DNA of 64,000 nt from Muribaculaceae bacterium (GCA_910573745.1 CAJSYI010000011.1:16315-80314), one strand, 5' to 3'. Shown: positions 47,640 through 56,052, counted from the first letter of the stretch. Made by a program: numbers and translations. The notes: generated from the sequence alone by a model not told the origin.

Positions 47640-47948
47640 GAGGCTGTTTAAAAATCATTGTTAAACGCAGAGTGGTGGATTTTTTGTTAAGGCGCACTTT
47701 ATGAGGAGGGAGCATATCGGGATATGTGACCGACGATTAAATGCGGATTAACGGAAAAGACACCATTCAGACTGAAACATTAAATTCTTTTAAAGAGGCT
47801 TTGTGGTAATGCCTGCCGTCATTCCGGAACCTTTGCGCGTCTTTATCCCTTCGGCTCAGTCCCATAGCCCGCTATGCTCCTTCGCTGCAGGGATAAATAC
47901 ATCACAAATCTTCCGGCTCTGCGTTAACAAGCATTTTTAAATAGCCTC
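47640..47948. mobile_element. 309-bp MITE-like element C (TAA target duplication)
   Basis: Ends GAGGCTGTTTAAAAATCATT... and, read inward from the right, GAGGCTATTTAAAAATGCTT..., an imperfect inverted repeat of about 32 bp on each side that continues to ACGCAGAG. Direct TAA repeats flank it (47637-47639 and 47949-47951). No coding capacity. The inside holds a foldable module (about 47850-47910) with a perfect CATAGC-CC-GCTATG hairpin inside a TATCCC/GGGATA stem, shared in form with elements A and B. The right-hand TAA is the start of a TAACTTTG promoter box. Confidence 0.8.
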
Positions 47949-47956
47949 TAACTTTG
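47949..47956 (+). promoter_or_regulatory. -7 box of a very short gene, split by element C
   Basis: TAACTTTG, a full match; its first three bases are the right target duplication of element C, and the native upstream region is displaced 312 bases. The start codon lies 22 bases downstream. Confidence 0.6.
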
Positions 47957-47977
47957 CATCATAAAAACATTTATGCC

Positions 47978-48079
47978 ATGAAAGAGATAGCAGAGATAAT
48001 CAAAGAAAACAGGTATATGCTGATAATCGCCACCTTGGGAATTACGGTCGTATGCCTTCAGCTACGCAGCATCCTGTAA
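47978..48079 (+). CDS. 33-residue single-span membrane peptide
   Basis: Starts MKEIAEIIKENRYMLIIAT and ends RSIL. An amphipathic charged N-terminus is followed by one hydrophobic helix (MLIIATLGITVVCL, residues 14-27), giving a plausible small membrane protein. It has a consensus -7 box 22 bases upstream, which is why I accept so short a gene. No family recognised. Possible roles include a regulator of a membrane enzyme or a toxin-like peptide, neither shown. It is convergent with the phosphopantetheinyl transferase gene, with 28 bases between. Confidence 0.5.
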   Translation: MKEIAEIIKENRYMLIIATLGITVVCLQLRSIL

Positions 48080-48107
48080 TACCAATACTTGCAGGAATGC
48101 CCGAAGC

Positions 48108-48779
48108 CTATCCCCGGTTGTACTTGGCACACTTCGGGGAATAGGCAAGCGTGATGCAGAAATCTTCTGAATAGTAGCAGTACAGTTCCATCTGGACAAC
48201 ACCGCGTTCAGGCACCGTAATTTCTGCCAGACCTACCGTCGGCGGTTTTTGGCCTTTCAGCATCGTCGGAGCCCCGGGAACAGGAAGCTTCAAGAGCCTG
48301 ATGTCTTTGCGCCAGTCAAGGCCCGGATACAGAGACGACTTGTACAGAGCCTCCTTCGATGTCCACGCGATGATGTTGGCATCCAAAGATTCGCCCACGA
48401 GGGTCTTTTCTTCATCAGAAAGGAACTTGTCGCGAACCTTCATCACCTGCTCGCGGTCGCGACGCTCAGCGTCTATGCCAAGCGATGTACGCAGCGAAAA
48501 TCCACGCAAGTCGGCTTCCGGGGTCTTGGGCAACGACGCCACCGCGAGAAGCCCGTCCGTATGGGTTACCGAAATCCTCGTCTGCTCGCCGTCCAGAAGC
48601 GGAACGCCCGAATCAAGGTGAAGAACTGCACGGAATACCCCGTCCCTGCCGTTCTCACAATAAATCTGCCGAGCCATATCAAGCCAGACAAGCCCGGATT
48701 TGTCTTCACGACCCGTAATCTCTTCGACCTTGATTCCCACAGGAGTCAGATGCCGCCAATATATGAAGTCTGTTTCCAT
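48108..48779 (-). CDS. 4'-phosphopantetheinyl transferase, Sfp family
   Basis: 223 residues. Moves phosphopantetheine from CoA to carrier proteins. The Mg-binding motif GIDAER (101-106) and WTSKEALYK (139-147) are both present, as is the preceding SVTHTDGLLAVA. In many Bacteroidetes this gene lies next to gldE; here gldE is upstream on the same strand, but a 267-bp element intervenes and its left end lies 31 bases before the start codon. Confidence 0.92.
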   Translation of the reverse strand: METDFIYWRHLTPVGIKVEEITGREDKSGLVWLDMARQIYCENGRDGVFRAVLHLDSGVPLLDGEQTRISVTHTDGLLAVASLPKTPEADLRGFSLRTSLGIDAERRDREQVMKVRDKFLSDEEKTLVGESLDANIIAWTSKEALYKSSLYPGLDWRKDIRLLKLPVPGAPTMLKGQKPPTVGLAEITVPERGVVQMELYCYYSEDFCITLAYSPKCAKYNRG

Positions 48780-48810
48780 CGTTATTTCTGCAATTTAAAA
48801 ATACACCTAA

Positions 48811-49077
48811 GAGTGTGTTTGAATTTTTATTCTGATTTTTACAGGCAGTTTCACAGGGTTTTCCGGGCCTTGGAACGAGGCGCATGGCGGCCTGTGAAAC
48901 GAGTGAAAGGACGTGAAAATGCCGTAGTGTGCCGTTCGAGTGTGCCTTTATGGGTCTTTCGGCCGTCTTCACGCCTTTGCCCCGGTCATGCAGTCCGCTG
49001 CACTCCCTCGTCTGCATGCGCGAATCCGTCCCGAAATCCTCCATAAAAAATCTTGAACAAAAATTCCAACCATACTC
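48811..49077. mobile_element. 267-bp MITE-like element A (TAA target duplication)
   Basis: Left end GAGTGTGTTTGAATTTTTATTC; right end read inward GAGTATGGTTGGAATTTTTG; imperfect inverted repeats of about 30 bp flanked by TAA (48808-48810 and 49078-49080). By eye about 85-90% like element B over its right two-thirds. It carries the shared hairpin module (TGCAGT-CC-GCTGCA near 48989-49002). No transposase frame. Lies just upstream of the phosphopantetheinyl transferase gene, in the same orientation to that gene as B is to argS. Confidence 0.8.
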
Positions 49078-49100
49078 TAAGAGATTGTCCTGAAAGGCAT
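49078..49100. repeat. Solo element end next to element A
   Basis: The right TAA duplication of element A is followed at once by GAGATTGTCCTGAAAGGC, which resembles the GAGGCTGTCCGAAAGC end at 14112. It may be a remnant of an older insertion at the same target. Confidence 0.3.
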
Positions 49101-49143
49101 CAGCCTGCACAATCCGCTGACAATCCACTGCGGGCGAACCATA

Positions 49144-50520
49144 TCAGGCCCCTTGTTTCTCCTGATGATCATCCACCGAAACCCGTACTCGCGTGATGCG
49201 GTGCCGCTCCATATCGAGCACGAGGAACCGGCAGCGTCCCCTTTCCAGCGTTTCTTTCGGCTGAGGGAAATCACCTTTTATTTCGAGCAGAAGCCCGGCC
49301 AGAGTCTCTGCCTCCACCTCATCGCCAAGCTCTTCATCATCGACGCCTATTATATGGCAGAAATCGCCCAACGGCACTTTCGCATCGAAGACAAACGTCC
49401 CTGGGCCAACTTTCTTGTACATCCGCTCCTCATGGTCGTATTCGTCGTCAATCTGCCCCACTATCTCTTCGATTATGTCTTCCAAGGTAACGATGCCGCG
49501 AGTTCCGCCGTATTCATCCACCACTATGGCCATATGCATCTTACGCTTGCGGAAATCCTCAAGAAGATCGTCTATCATACGCGATTCCGGCACATAATAA
49601 GGCTCACGCAGAAGTTTCTGCCAATTGAAGCCGTCGGAGCAGGTCTCTATATAAGGAAGCAGGTCCTTGCTGTAAAGGATGCCGCGGATGGAATCCTGCG
49701 AAGTGTCGTAGACCGGAATCCTGGAATAGCCTGTAGTGGTTATCGTATCAAGCACCTGCCTGTAGCCGTCATGGTACTCGATGGCAGTTACATCGATGCG
49801 GGGAATCATAATCTCGCACACCTCCTTCTCGCCGAAACTCAGAATCCCTTCAAGCATCTCCTTGTCCTTGCCCTCCTGCATGTCGGAAATCTCAAGAGCC
49901 TTTTCAAGCTCGTCGGTCGAGATGGTCTCCTGTTTCTTTGTAACTATGCGGTTGACGATTCCTGTCGATTTCACCATCACCCTGGCCAAAGGGGCAGTGA
50001 GGCGGAAAAGCAGCGAAAGGAAACCTGATGCGCTCTTCACCCATGCCAAGGTGCGTCCTCGGGCCACGAGCTTCGGGAATATTTCACCGAAAAGGAGCAG
50101 GAGGAATGTCAGGAAGACGGTCTGCACCAAGAAGTTGACCACAGAACTGTTGAACGTTACAGTCTGGTTGATGGCAAACGTCATCAGCACGACCATTGTG
50201 ATGTTGACAAGGTTGTTGGATATGAGAATCGTAGCGAGGAGCTGTTCCGACCTTTTCACCAATGAATATGCCCGAGAACACTTGGGGTCGTCTTCCTCGT
50301 CGCGCAGATCGTCGATGTCGGCCGGCGTAAGGCCGAAATACGCGATTTCACTGCCGCTCACGAAAGCCGAAAGCATAAGGCAGACGCAGGCAATCACAAT
50401 AAGCACCGACCACGCGGCCCAACTCATCGAATCGGGCGCATGGAACTCTATCGCACGCTGAAGAAGTATGGAAAGGTTTATCGACGCCGCCAAGGGCGTT
50501 GGCAAAGGATCTGTGTCCAA
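49144..50520 (-). CDS. gldE: GldE / CNNM-CBS-CorC_HlyC family membrane protein
   Basis: 458 residues. N-terminal CNNM transmembrane domain (segments near 36-58, 93-115, 122-145), then two CBS repeats (about 225-340: GYSRIPVYDTSQDSIRGIL, MAIVVDEYGGTRGIVTLED) and a CorC_HlyC C-terminal domain. Named after a gliding-motility gene, but the family is general in Bacteroidetes and related to Mg/Co efflux proteins. The start codon is TTG, 26 bases after a consensus promoter; the next in-frame ATG would remove the first 31 residues. Confidence 0.9.
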   Translation of the reverse strand: MDTDPLPTPLAASINLSILLQRAIEFHAPDSMSWAAWSVLIVIACVCLMLSAFVSGSEIAYFGLTPADIDDLRDEEDDPKCSRAYSLVKRSEQLLATILISNNLVNITMVVLMTFAINQTVTFNSSVVNFLVQTVFLTFLLLLFGEIFPKLVARGRTLAWVKSASGFLSLLFRLTAPLARVMVKSTGIVNRIVTKKQETISTDELEKALEISDMQEGKDKEMLEGILSFGEKEVCEIMIPRIDVTAIEYHDGYRQVLDTITTTGYSRIPVYDTSQDSIRGILYSKDLLPYIETCSDGFNWQKLLREPYYVPESRMIDDLLEDFRKRKMHMAIVVDEYGGTRGIVTLEDIIEEIVGQIDDEYDHEERMYKKVGPGTFVFDAKVPLGDFCHIIGVDDEELGDEVEAETLAGLLLEIKGDFPQPKETLERGRCRFLVLDMERHRITRVRVSVDDHQEKQGA

Positions 50521-50545
50521 GATTGAAAATATGTTGGTTATTGCG

Positions 50546-50577
50546 CAAAGTTAGTCATTTTTCTCCGTTCCCGCAAA
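50546..50577 (-). promoter_or_regulatory. gldE promoter
   Basis: On the minus strand: TTTG (50574-50577), 20 bases, TAACTTTG (50546-50553), a full consensus match. Supports the TTG start of gldE with a leader of about 20 nt. Confidence 0.82.
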
Positions 50578-50670
50578 AGTCTGCAAGCCAAAACGCAGCC
50601 AACAGGAAGAAAACGGCATTGTCAACACATTAATTATGGTGTAAAATGGGGACGTGTCAAGAAAAATGCG

Positions 50671-50678
50671 TAACTTTG
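50671..50678 (+). promoter_or_regulatory. pnp promoter -7 box
   Basis: TAACTTTG, full match, 38 bases before the pnp start. No clear -33. Confidence 0.65.
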
Positions 50679-50716
50679 CGTGAATTTTCATAGCGAAGAA
50701 AAACAATAAAGATTTT

Positions 50717-53020
50717 ATGCTAAAACCAATCAAGAAAACCATCTGCCTCCCCGACGGCCGTGAAATCACGATCGAGACCGGCAAGCTTGCCAAGCAGGCC
50801 GATGGAGCGGTAGAAGTCAGAATGGGCAACACGATGTTGCTCGCCACCGTATGCTCGGCCCAGGAAGCCAACGAAGGCGTGGATTTCATGCCACTGACGG
50901 TGGAATACAAAGAGAAATACGCATCAATCGGCCGCTATCCGGGCGGTTTCCTCAAGCGTGAGGGCCGCGCCAGCGACTACGAGATATTGACATCGCGGCT
51001 TGTAGACCGCGTGCTCCGTCCTCTCTTCCCCGACAATTACCACGCAGAGACTTTCGTCAACGTAACCATGTATTCAGCCGACGAGAACGACGCTCCCGAC
51101 GCTCTTGCCGGAATCGCCGCATCGGCTGCACTGGCCGTCAGCGACATCCCCTTCAACGGCCCCATATCGGAAGTGCGCGTGGCACGAGTGGACGGGGAAT
51201 GGGTGATCAACCCGACTTTCGACCAGATGGAACGTGCCGACATCGAACTGATGGTAGGCGCCACCTACGACAACATCATGATGGTAGAAGGCGAGATGAA
51301 CGAGGTTTCCGAGACAGAGCTGCTCGAAGCCCTCAAGGTGGCCCACGAGGAAATAAAGAAGCACTGCACGGCACAGATCGAGCTTATGAAGGAGGCCGGC
51401 AAGGAGACCAAGCGCGAATATTGCCATGAAATCAACGATGACGAACTGCGTGCCGACGTGCGCGAGAAATGCTACGACAAGGCTTACGCAATCGCAAAGA
51501 CCGGAAGCGCGGACAAGCATTGGCGCAACGACGCCTTCAAGGCAATCCGCGACGAATACCTCGAGGCTCTGCCCGAAATGACCGAGGAGCAGCTCGAAAA
51601 ATACAGCGAAGACCAGCGCACCGCAATGGTGAAGCGTTACTACCATGACGTGGAGAAAGACGCTATGCGCCGTTGCGTGCTCGACGAGGGAATCCGCCTC
51701 GACGGCCGCAAGACCACAGAAATCCGACCGATATGGTGTGAAGTGGACTATCTTCCGGGGCCTCACGGAGCCGCCATCTTCACCCGTGGCGAGACCCAGG
51801 CTCTCGTAACCGCCACGCTCGGCACCACGCTTGACGAGAAAATCATCGACGACGTGCTGAACCAGAGCAAGGAACGCTTCCTTCTCCACTACAACTTCCC
51901 GCCCTTCTCCACCGGCGAAGCCCGTCCGCAGCGCGGCGTAGGACGCCGCGAAATCGGACACGGCAACCTTGCACACCGTGCCCTGAAGCGCATGTTCCCC
52001 GACGCTTTCCCTTACACTTGCCGCATAGTCAGCGACATCCTTGAGTCCAACGGCTCGTCCTCCATGGCAACCGTATGCGGCGGCACGCTTGCCCTTCTCG
52101 ACGCAGGTGTCCAGATGAAGCGTCCTGTGGCCGGCGTGGCGATGGGCCTCATCTCAGATGCCGACAACGTGAAATATGCCATACTCTCCGACATCCTCGG
52201 CGATGAGGACCACCTCGGCGACATGGACTTCAAGGTAACCGGAACCACCGAGGGCATCACCGCCACCCAGATGGACATCAAGTGCGACGGACTCAGCTAC
52301 GAGGTGCTCGAGAAAGCCCTCGCACAGGCAAAGGAAGGCCGTCTGCATATCCTCAACATAATCAACGAGACCATCCCGGCTCCGCGCGAGGACTACAAGC
52401 CTCACGTTCCTCGCCTCGTTACCATCGAGATTCCGAAAGAGATGATCGGTGCCGTAATCGGCCCTCAGGGCAAAGTGATCCAAGGCATACAGGAAGAGAC
52501 CGGAACAGTCATCTCGATCGACGAGGACGAAAAGACAGGAGTAGGACGCGTGGAAATCGCTTCAAAAGACAAGGAGAGCATCGACAAGGCCCTTGCACGC
52601 ATCAAGGCCATCGTCGCGCAGCCTGAAGAGGGCGAAGTCTACGAAGGCACGGTGCGTTCCATCCTCGACTTCGGCGCATTCGTGGAGTTCATGCCCGGAC
52701 GCGACGGACTCCTCCACATCAGCGAGATTTCATGGAACCGCATCGAAGACATGGCATCCAGCGGCCTGAAAGAGGGCGACAAGCTCACAGTCAAGCTGAT
52801 TGAGATTGACAAGAAGACCGGCAAATACCGTCTGTCCATGCGTGCGCTCCAGCCCAAGCCGGAAGGCTACGTGGAGCGTGAAGGCCGTCCACGCCGTGAA
52901 GGCGGCGACCGTGGCCCGCGTCCGCGCCGCGATGGCGACAGAGGCCCACGCAGAGACGGCGAACACGGCCCGCGCCGCGACGGTGACAGAGGCGACCGCG
53001 GCCCGCGCAACCGCGACTGA
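50717..53020 (+). CDS. pnp: Polyribonucleotide nucleotidyltransferase (PNPase)
   Basis: 767 residues. Two RNase PH-like domains (first [21 protein letters not shown]; second GTTLDEK and the catalytic [16 protein letters not shown]), then KH near 572-625 ([20 protein letters not shown]) and S1 near 640-705 ([18 protein letters not shown]). It degrades RNA 3'-5' by phosphorolysis. The last ~48 residues form an Arg/Gly/Asp repeat tail (GDRGPR, RRDG units) absent from the E. coli protein and likely to bind RNA or partners. Confidence 0.97.
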   Translation: MLKPIKKTICLPDGREITIETGKLAKQADGAVEVRMGNTMLLATVCSAQEANEGVDFMPLTVEYKEKYASIGRYPGGFLKREGRASDYEILTSRLVDRVLRPLFPDNYHAETFVNVTMYSADENDAPDALAGIAASAALAVSDIPFNGPISEVRVARVDGEWVINPTFDQMERADIELMVGATYDNIMMVEGEMNEVSETELLEALKVAHEEIKKHCTAQIELMKEAGKETKREYCHEINDDELRADVREKCYDKAYAIAKTGSADKHWRNDAFKAIRDEYLEALPEMTEEQLEKYSEDQRTAMVKRYYHDVEKDAMRRCVLDEGIRLDGRKTTEIRPIWCEVDYLPGPHGAAIFTRGETQALVTATLGTTLDEKIIDDVLNQSKERFLLHYNFPPFSTGEARPQRGVGRREIGHGNLAHRALKRMFPDAFPYTCRIVSDILESNGSSSMATVCGGTLALLDAGVQMKRPVAGVAMGLISDADNVKYAILSDILGDEDHLGDMDFKVTGTTEGITATQMDIKCDGLSYEVLEKALAQAKEGRLHILNIINETIPAPREDYKPHVPRLVTIEIPKEMIGAVIGPQGKVIQGIQEETGTVISIDEDEKTGVGRVEIASKDKESIDKALARIKAIVAQPEEGEVYEGTVRSILDFGAFVEFMPGRDGLLHISEISWNRIEDMASSGLKEGDKLTVKLIEIDKKTGKYRLSMRALQPKPEGYVEREGRPRREGGDRGPRPRRDGDRGPRRDGEHGPRRDGDRGDRGPRNRD

Positions 53021-53072
53021 ATCCTAAAGCCATCAGCCATAATCGGCCGATGGCAGAAAGCAAATGAAACAA

Positions 53073-53108
53073 GAAAGGCTTGCGACTTCTGATTGTCGCA
53101 AGCCTTTC
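53073..53108. terminator. Bidirectional terminator between pnp and the BI-1 gene
   Basis: A perfect 14-bp stem GAAAGGCTTGCGAC/GTCGCAAGCCTTTC (53073-53086, 53095-53108), 8-nt loop, followed by TGTTTCTT on the plus strand and by TTGTTTCATTT on the minus strand. Confidence 0.88.
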
Positions 53109-53134
53109 TGTTTCTTAACGGTTCATTCCCGGCC

Positions 53135-53857
53135 TCAGTCTCGGCTGCCTCCGAAAATGCGGAGAAGGAAGAGGAACAGGTTGATGAAGTCCAGATAGAG
53201 GTTCATCGCGCCCATCGTGGCAAGCTTGTCGGCAAGAGCCGGATCAAGGTTGGCCGCGGCCAACCGCTTCACCTGCTGCGTGTCCCACGCGGTGAGACCG
53301 ACAAAAATCAATACGCCGACAATCGAAATGATCCATTCCATAGTCGAATTGGCCCAGAATATATTGACCACAATCGCTATCATAAGTCCGAACAGAGCCA
53401 TCATCAGGAAAGAACCCATTTTGGAGAGGTCGGTCTTGGTGAAATAACCGTAGACCGACATCGCCCCGAAGGTTCCGGCCGTGATGAAGAACGTATAGAC
53501 TATGGTGCCGAGTCTGTACACCAGGAATATGGGAGCGATCCACGCCCCCATAAGGGCTGAAAACAGGCAGAACAACATCATGCATGTCGTGGTGGACATC
53601 TTGTTGAGCCTGCCCGGAATCACCCACGCCATCACGAACATCGCTATAAGCATGCCCCAAAAGACGAGCTTGTTGCCGAACAGGAAGGCCAAAGCCGCCG
53701 GAGACGAAGCCACACCGAGGGACACGAAGGCCGATATGAGCAGCCCGATGAACATTCTGAGATACACACGCTTCATTACGGCATTTGTCTGGGCCGTAAC
53801 GCTTCTCCCGCCGTAATACGGCGGAGGCGTGGAAGTGTTTTGATTGAAGTAATCCAT
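53135..53857 (-). CDS. Bax inhibitor-1 / YccA family membrane protein
   Basis: 240 residues, seven membrane helices after a short Asn/Pro/Gly-rich N-terminus (STPPPYYGGRS). The family includes YccA/YbhL and pH-gated Ca leak channels such as BsYetJ; the acidic and charged residues of the last helices (DFINLFLFLLRIFGGSRD) fit. Role in this organism unknown. Follows argS by 67 bases on the same strand. Confidence 0.92.
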   Translation of the reverse strand: MDYFNQNTSTPPPYYGGRSVTAQTNAVMKRVYLRMFIGLLISAFVSLGVASSPAALAFLFGNKLVFWGMLIAMFVMAWVIPGRLNKMSTTTCMMLFCLFSALMGAWIAPIFLVYRLGTIVYTFFITAGTFGAMSVYGYFTKTDLSKMGSFLMMALFGLMIAIVVNIFWANSTMEWIISIVGVLIFVGLTAWDTQQVKRLAAANLDPALADKLATMGAMNLYLDFINLFLFLLRIFGGSRD

Positions 53858-53924
53858 TTGTGTTATGTTTTGATTCTGTCTGTATGTAAAATATTAACGT
53901 CGGAAATGGCGAAAAATTTCACTT

Positions 53925-55703
53925 CTACATGCGTTCCGGCATCTCGATTCCCAGAAGCGACGCGGCTGAGCGTAGCGTGCGGGCCACCACCGAGGAAAGC
54001 TCAAGACGCAATGCCTTCACCGCCATGTCCTCTTCGCGCAGGATGGAATAGTCGTGATAGAACTGATTGTACTCCTTGGCCAGGTCATAGCAATAATTGG
54101 CTATCAGAGCCGGAGAAAGCGAACGTCCTGCCTCTGCCACAATCGAGGGGAAATCGGCCACTTTCTGTATGAGCGAGGTCTCTTTCTCATTGGGAATTGC
54201 GTGAGCCATAGCCGCCGTGTCGATGTCGCCGGCCTTCCGCATCACAGAGCGTATGCGCGCATAAGTGTACTGCAGGAACGGCCCCGTGTTTCCGTTGAAG
54301 TCGATTGATTCCTTGGGATTGAAAAGCATGTTCTTGCGGGGATCCACCTTGAGCAGGAAATACTTCAGCGCGCCCAGGCCGACCATGCGCGAGATTTCAG
54401 CCGCCTCTTCAGCCGGCATGTCCCTGAACCGGTCGGCAGAAGCATCGGCCGCATCGGCAATCATAGTGGCCATGAGGTCGTCGGCGTCGACCACCGTCCC
54501 CTCTCGGCTCTTCATCTTCCCTTCCGGAAGCTCAACCATCCCGTAGGAGAAATGAACGAGGTCTTTGCCCCACTTGAAACCGAGTTTGTCGAGCAGCAGC
54601 GAAAGCACCTGGAAATGATAGTTCTGTTCGTTGCCGACCACGTAAATCATACGGTCAATCGGGAAATCGCGGTAGCGCAGCTTGGCCGTGCCTATGTCCT
54701 GGGTCATATACACGCTCGTGCCGTCGGCGCGGAGCAGCAGCTTGTGGTCAAGACCGTCGGCAGTGAGGTCGGCCCATACCGAACCGTCCTCCTTGCGGTA
54801 CATTATACCCTTTTCAAGGCCTCCGAGCACCAAGTCCTTGCCTTCAAGATAAGTGTCCGACTCGTAATATATCTTGTCGAAGTCCACGCCCATGCGTCTG
54901 TAAGTCTCGTCGAAGCCGGCATACACCCACTCGTTCATCATCTTCCACAGAGACCGCACCTCCTCGTCGCCCTTTTCCCAGCGGCGGAGCATCTCGCGGG
55001 CCTCCTCCATCAGCGGACTCAGCTTCTCGGCTTCCTCCTTTTCAATCTTCTTCTCCTCCATGATGGCTTTCACCTCATCCTTGAAATGCTTGTCGAAAGC
55101 CACATAGAAATCGCCTATGAGGTGGTCGCCCTTCTTCCCGGCCGATTCCGGAGTAGCGCCTTCGCCCCACTTTTTCCAGGCAAGCATCGACTTGCATATG
55201 TGTATGCCGCGGTCGTTGACGATATTTGTCTTGACCACCCTGTTGCCGTTGGCCTTAAGAATCTGCGCCACGGAATATCCGAGAAGATTGTTGCGCACAT
55301 GGCCAAGATGGAGCGGCTTGTTGGTGTTTGGCGAAGAATACTCCACCATGACGAGCGGCGAATCCTCCGTGGCCTCACGGAAGCCGAAACTGTCGTCAGC
55401 TGCGACTGAGAGCAGCTGGTTGCGCCAGAAAGCCGGATCGACCGATATGTTGAGGAAACCCTTTATGACATTGAAATCAGCCACGGCATCAACATTCTCT
55501 TTAAGCCATTGGCCCATCTCAGCGGCAGTGGCCTCCGGTGCTTTGCGGGAAGCCTTCAGGAACGGGAAAACAACTACGGTAAGGTTGCCCTCGAATTCCT
55601 TCTTGGTCGGTGAAGGGTTCACGGACTCAGGAGCCACGGCAACGCCGTAAAGCGATTTCACAGCGTCAGCGACGCCTTGGGATATGATTTCTTGAACTGT
55701 CAT
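53925..55703 (-). CDS. argS: Arginyl-tRNA synthetase
   Basis: 592 residues, class I. N-terminal additional domain, then the signature SSPNTNKPLHLGHVRNN (HLGH for HIGH), and the C-terminal anticodon-binding domain with YNQFYHDYSIL. I start at MTVQEIISQGVADAVK; the frame runs 240 bases further upstream only because it crosses element B. On the minus strand the element ends 4 bases (TAAG) before the ATG, so the native leader is cut away from the start codon. Essential gene; see findings. Confidence 0.96.
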   Translation of the reverse strand: MTVQEIISQGVADAVKSLYGVAVAPESVNPSPTKKEFEGNLTVVVFPFLKASRKAPEATAAEMGQWLKENVDAVADFNVIKGFLNISVDPAFWRNQLLSVAADDSFGFREATEDSPLVMVEYSSPNTNKPLHLGHVRNNLLGYSVAQILKANGNRVVKTNIVNDRGIHICKSMLAWKKWGEGATPESAGKKGDHLIGDFYVAFDKHFKDEVKAIMEEKKIEKEEAEKLSPLMEEAREMLRRWEKGDEEVRSLWKMMNEWVYAGFDETYRRMGVDFDKIYYESDTYLEGKDLVLGGLEKGIMYRKEDGSVWADLTADGLDHKLLLRADGTSVYMTQDIGTAKLRYRDFPIDRMIYVVGNEQNYHFQVLSLLLDKLGFKWGKDLVHFSYGMVELPEGKMKSREGTVVDADDLMATMIADAADASADRFRDMPAEEAAEISRMVGLGALKYFLLKVDPRKNMLFNPKESIDFNGNTGPFLQYTYARIRSVMRKAGDIDTAAMAHAIPNEKETSLIQKVADFPSIVAEAGRSLSPALIANYCYDLAKEYNQFYHDYSILREEDMAVKALRLELSSVVARTLRSAASLLGIEMPERM

Positions 55704-55707
55704 CTTA

Positions 55708-55976
55708 GAGTGTGTTTGAATTTTTATTCTGATTTTTACAGGCAGTTTTACAGGGCTTTCCGAGTCTTGGAACGAGGCGCATAGCCCGCTATGCAGAAAG
55801 GCCGGAAAGGACGTGAAAATGCCGTGATATGTTCTTGAGTGTGCCTTTATGGGCCTTTCGTGCGTCTTCACGCCTTTGCCTCGGTCGTGCAGCCCGCTGC
55901 ACTCCCTCGCCTGCATGCGCGAATCCGTCCCGAAATTCTCCATAAAAAATCCTGAAGAGAAATTCCAAACACACTC
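55708..55976. mobile_element. 269-bp MITE-like element B (TTA target duplication)
   Basis: Ends GAGTGTGTTTG on the left and its exact complement CAAACACACTC on the right, flanked by TTA (55705-55707 and 55977-55979). Close to element A. It holds two hairpins of the shared type: GCATAGC-CC-GCTATGC (about 55779-55796) and GTGCAGC-CC-GCTGCAC (about 55886-55903). No transposase. It lies in the argS leader. Confidence 0.82.
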
Positions 55977-56017
55977 TTATTTTTTTGCAGAAACTTATTA
56001 CTGAACATTTGTCAATA

Positions 56018-56052
56018 CAAAATTACTCAATTTTTCGCGAAAGAGCGGCAAA
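56018..56052 (-). promoter_or_regulatory. Candidate argS promoter, upstream of element B
   Basis: On the minus strand: TTTG (56049-56052), 23 bases, TAATTTTG (56018-56025). The start would be near 56010, so the argS message would carry about 33 nt of native leader, then all of element B, then 4 nt. Confidence 0.5.

Larger units (their letters stand above)
47569..47977. other. Intergenic region occupied mainly by element C
   Basis: After about 70 bases of plain sequence, element C fills 47640-47948, and the promoter and leader of a very short gene follow. No other coding sequence was seen. Confidence 0.7.
48780..49143. other. gldE-phosphopantetheinyl transferase gap filled by element A
   Basis: The gap between these two minus-strand genes consists almost wholly of element A (48811-49077). 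Outside it are 31 bases of leader and 66 bases after gldE, the latter beginning with another GAG-type end (see the solo end at 49081). Confidence 0.7.

Noticed and set aside
48706..49128. 140-codon minus-strand frame covering element A
   Set aside because: It runs out of phase through the phosphopantetheinyl transferase start and the element, and resembles element B's frame only over its middle part.
55704..55943. 80-codon N-terminal extension of argS
   Set aside because: It is made entirely of element B sequence; arginyl-tRNA synthetases begin at the downstream Met, and the related element A does not keep the same frame.
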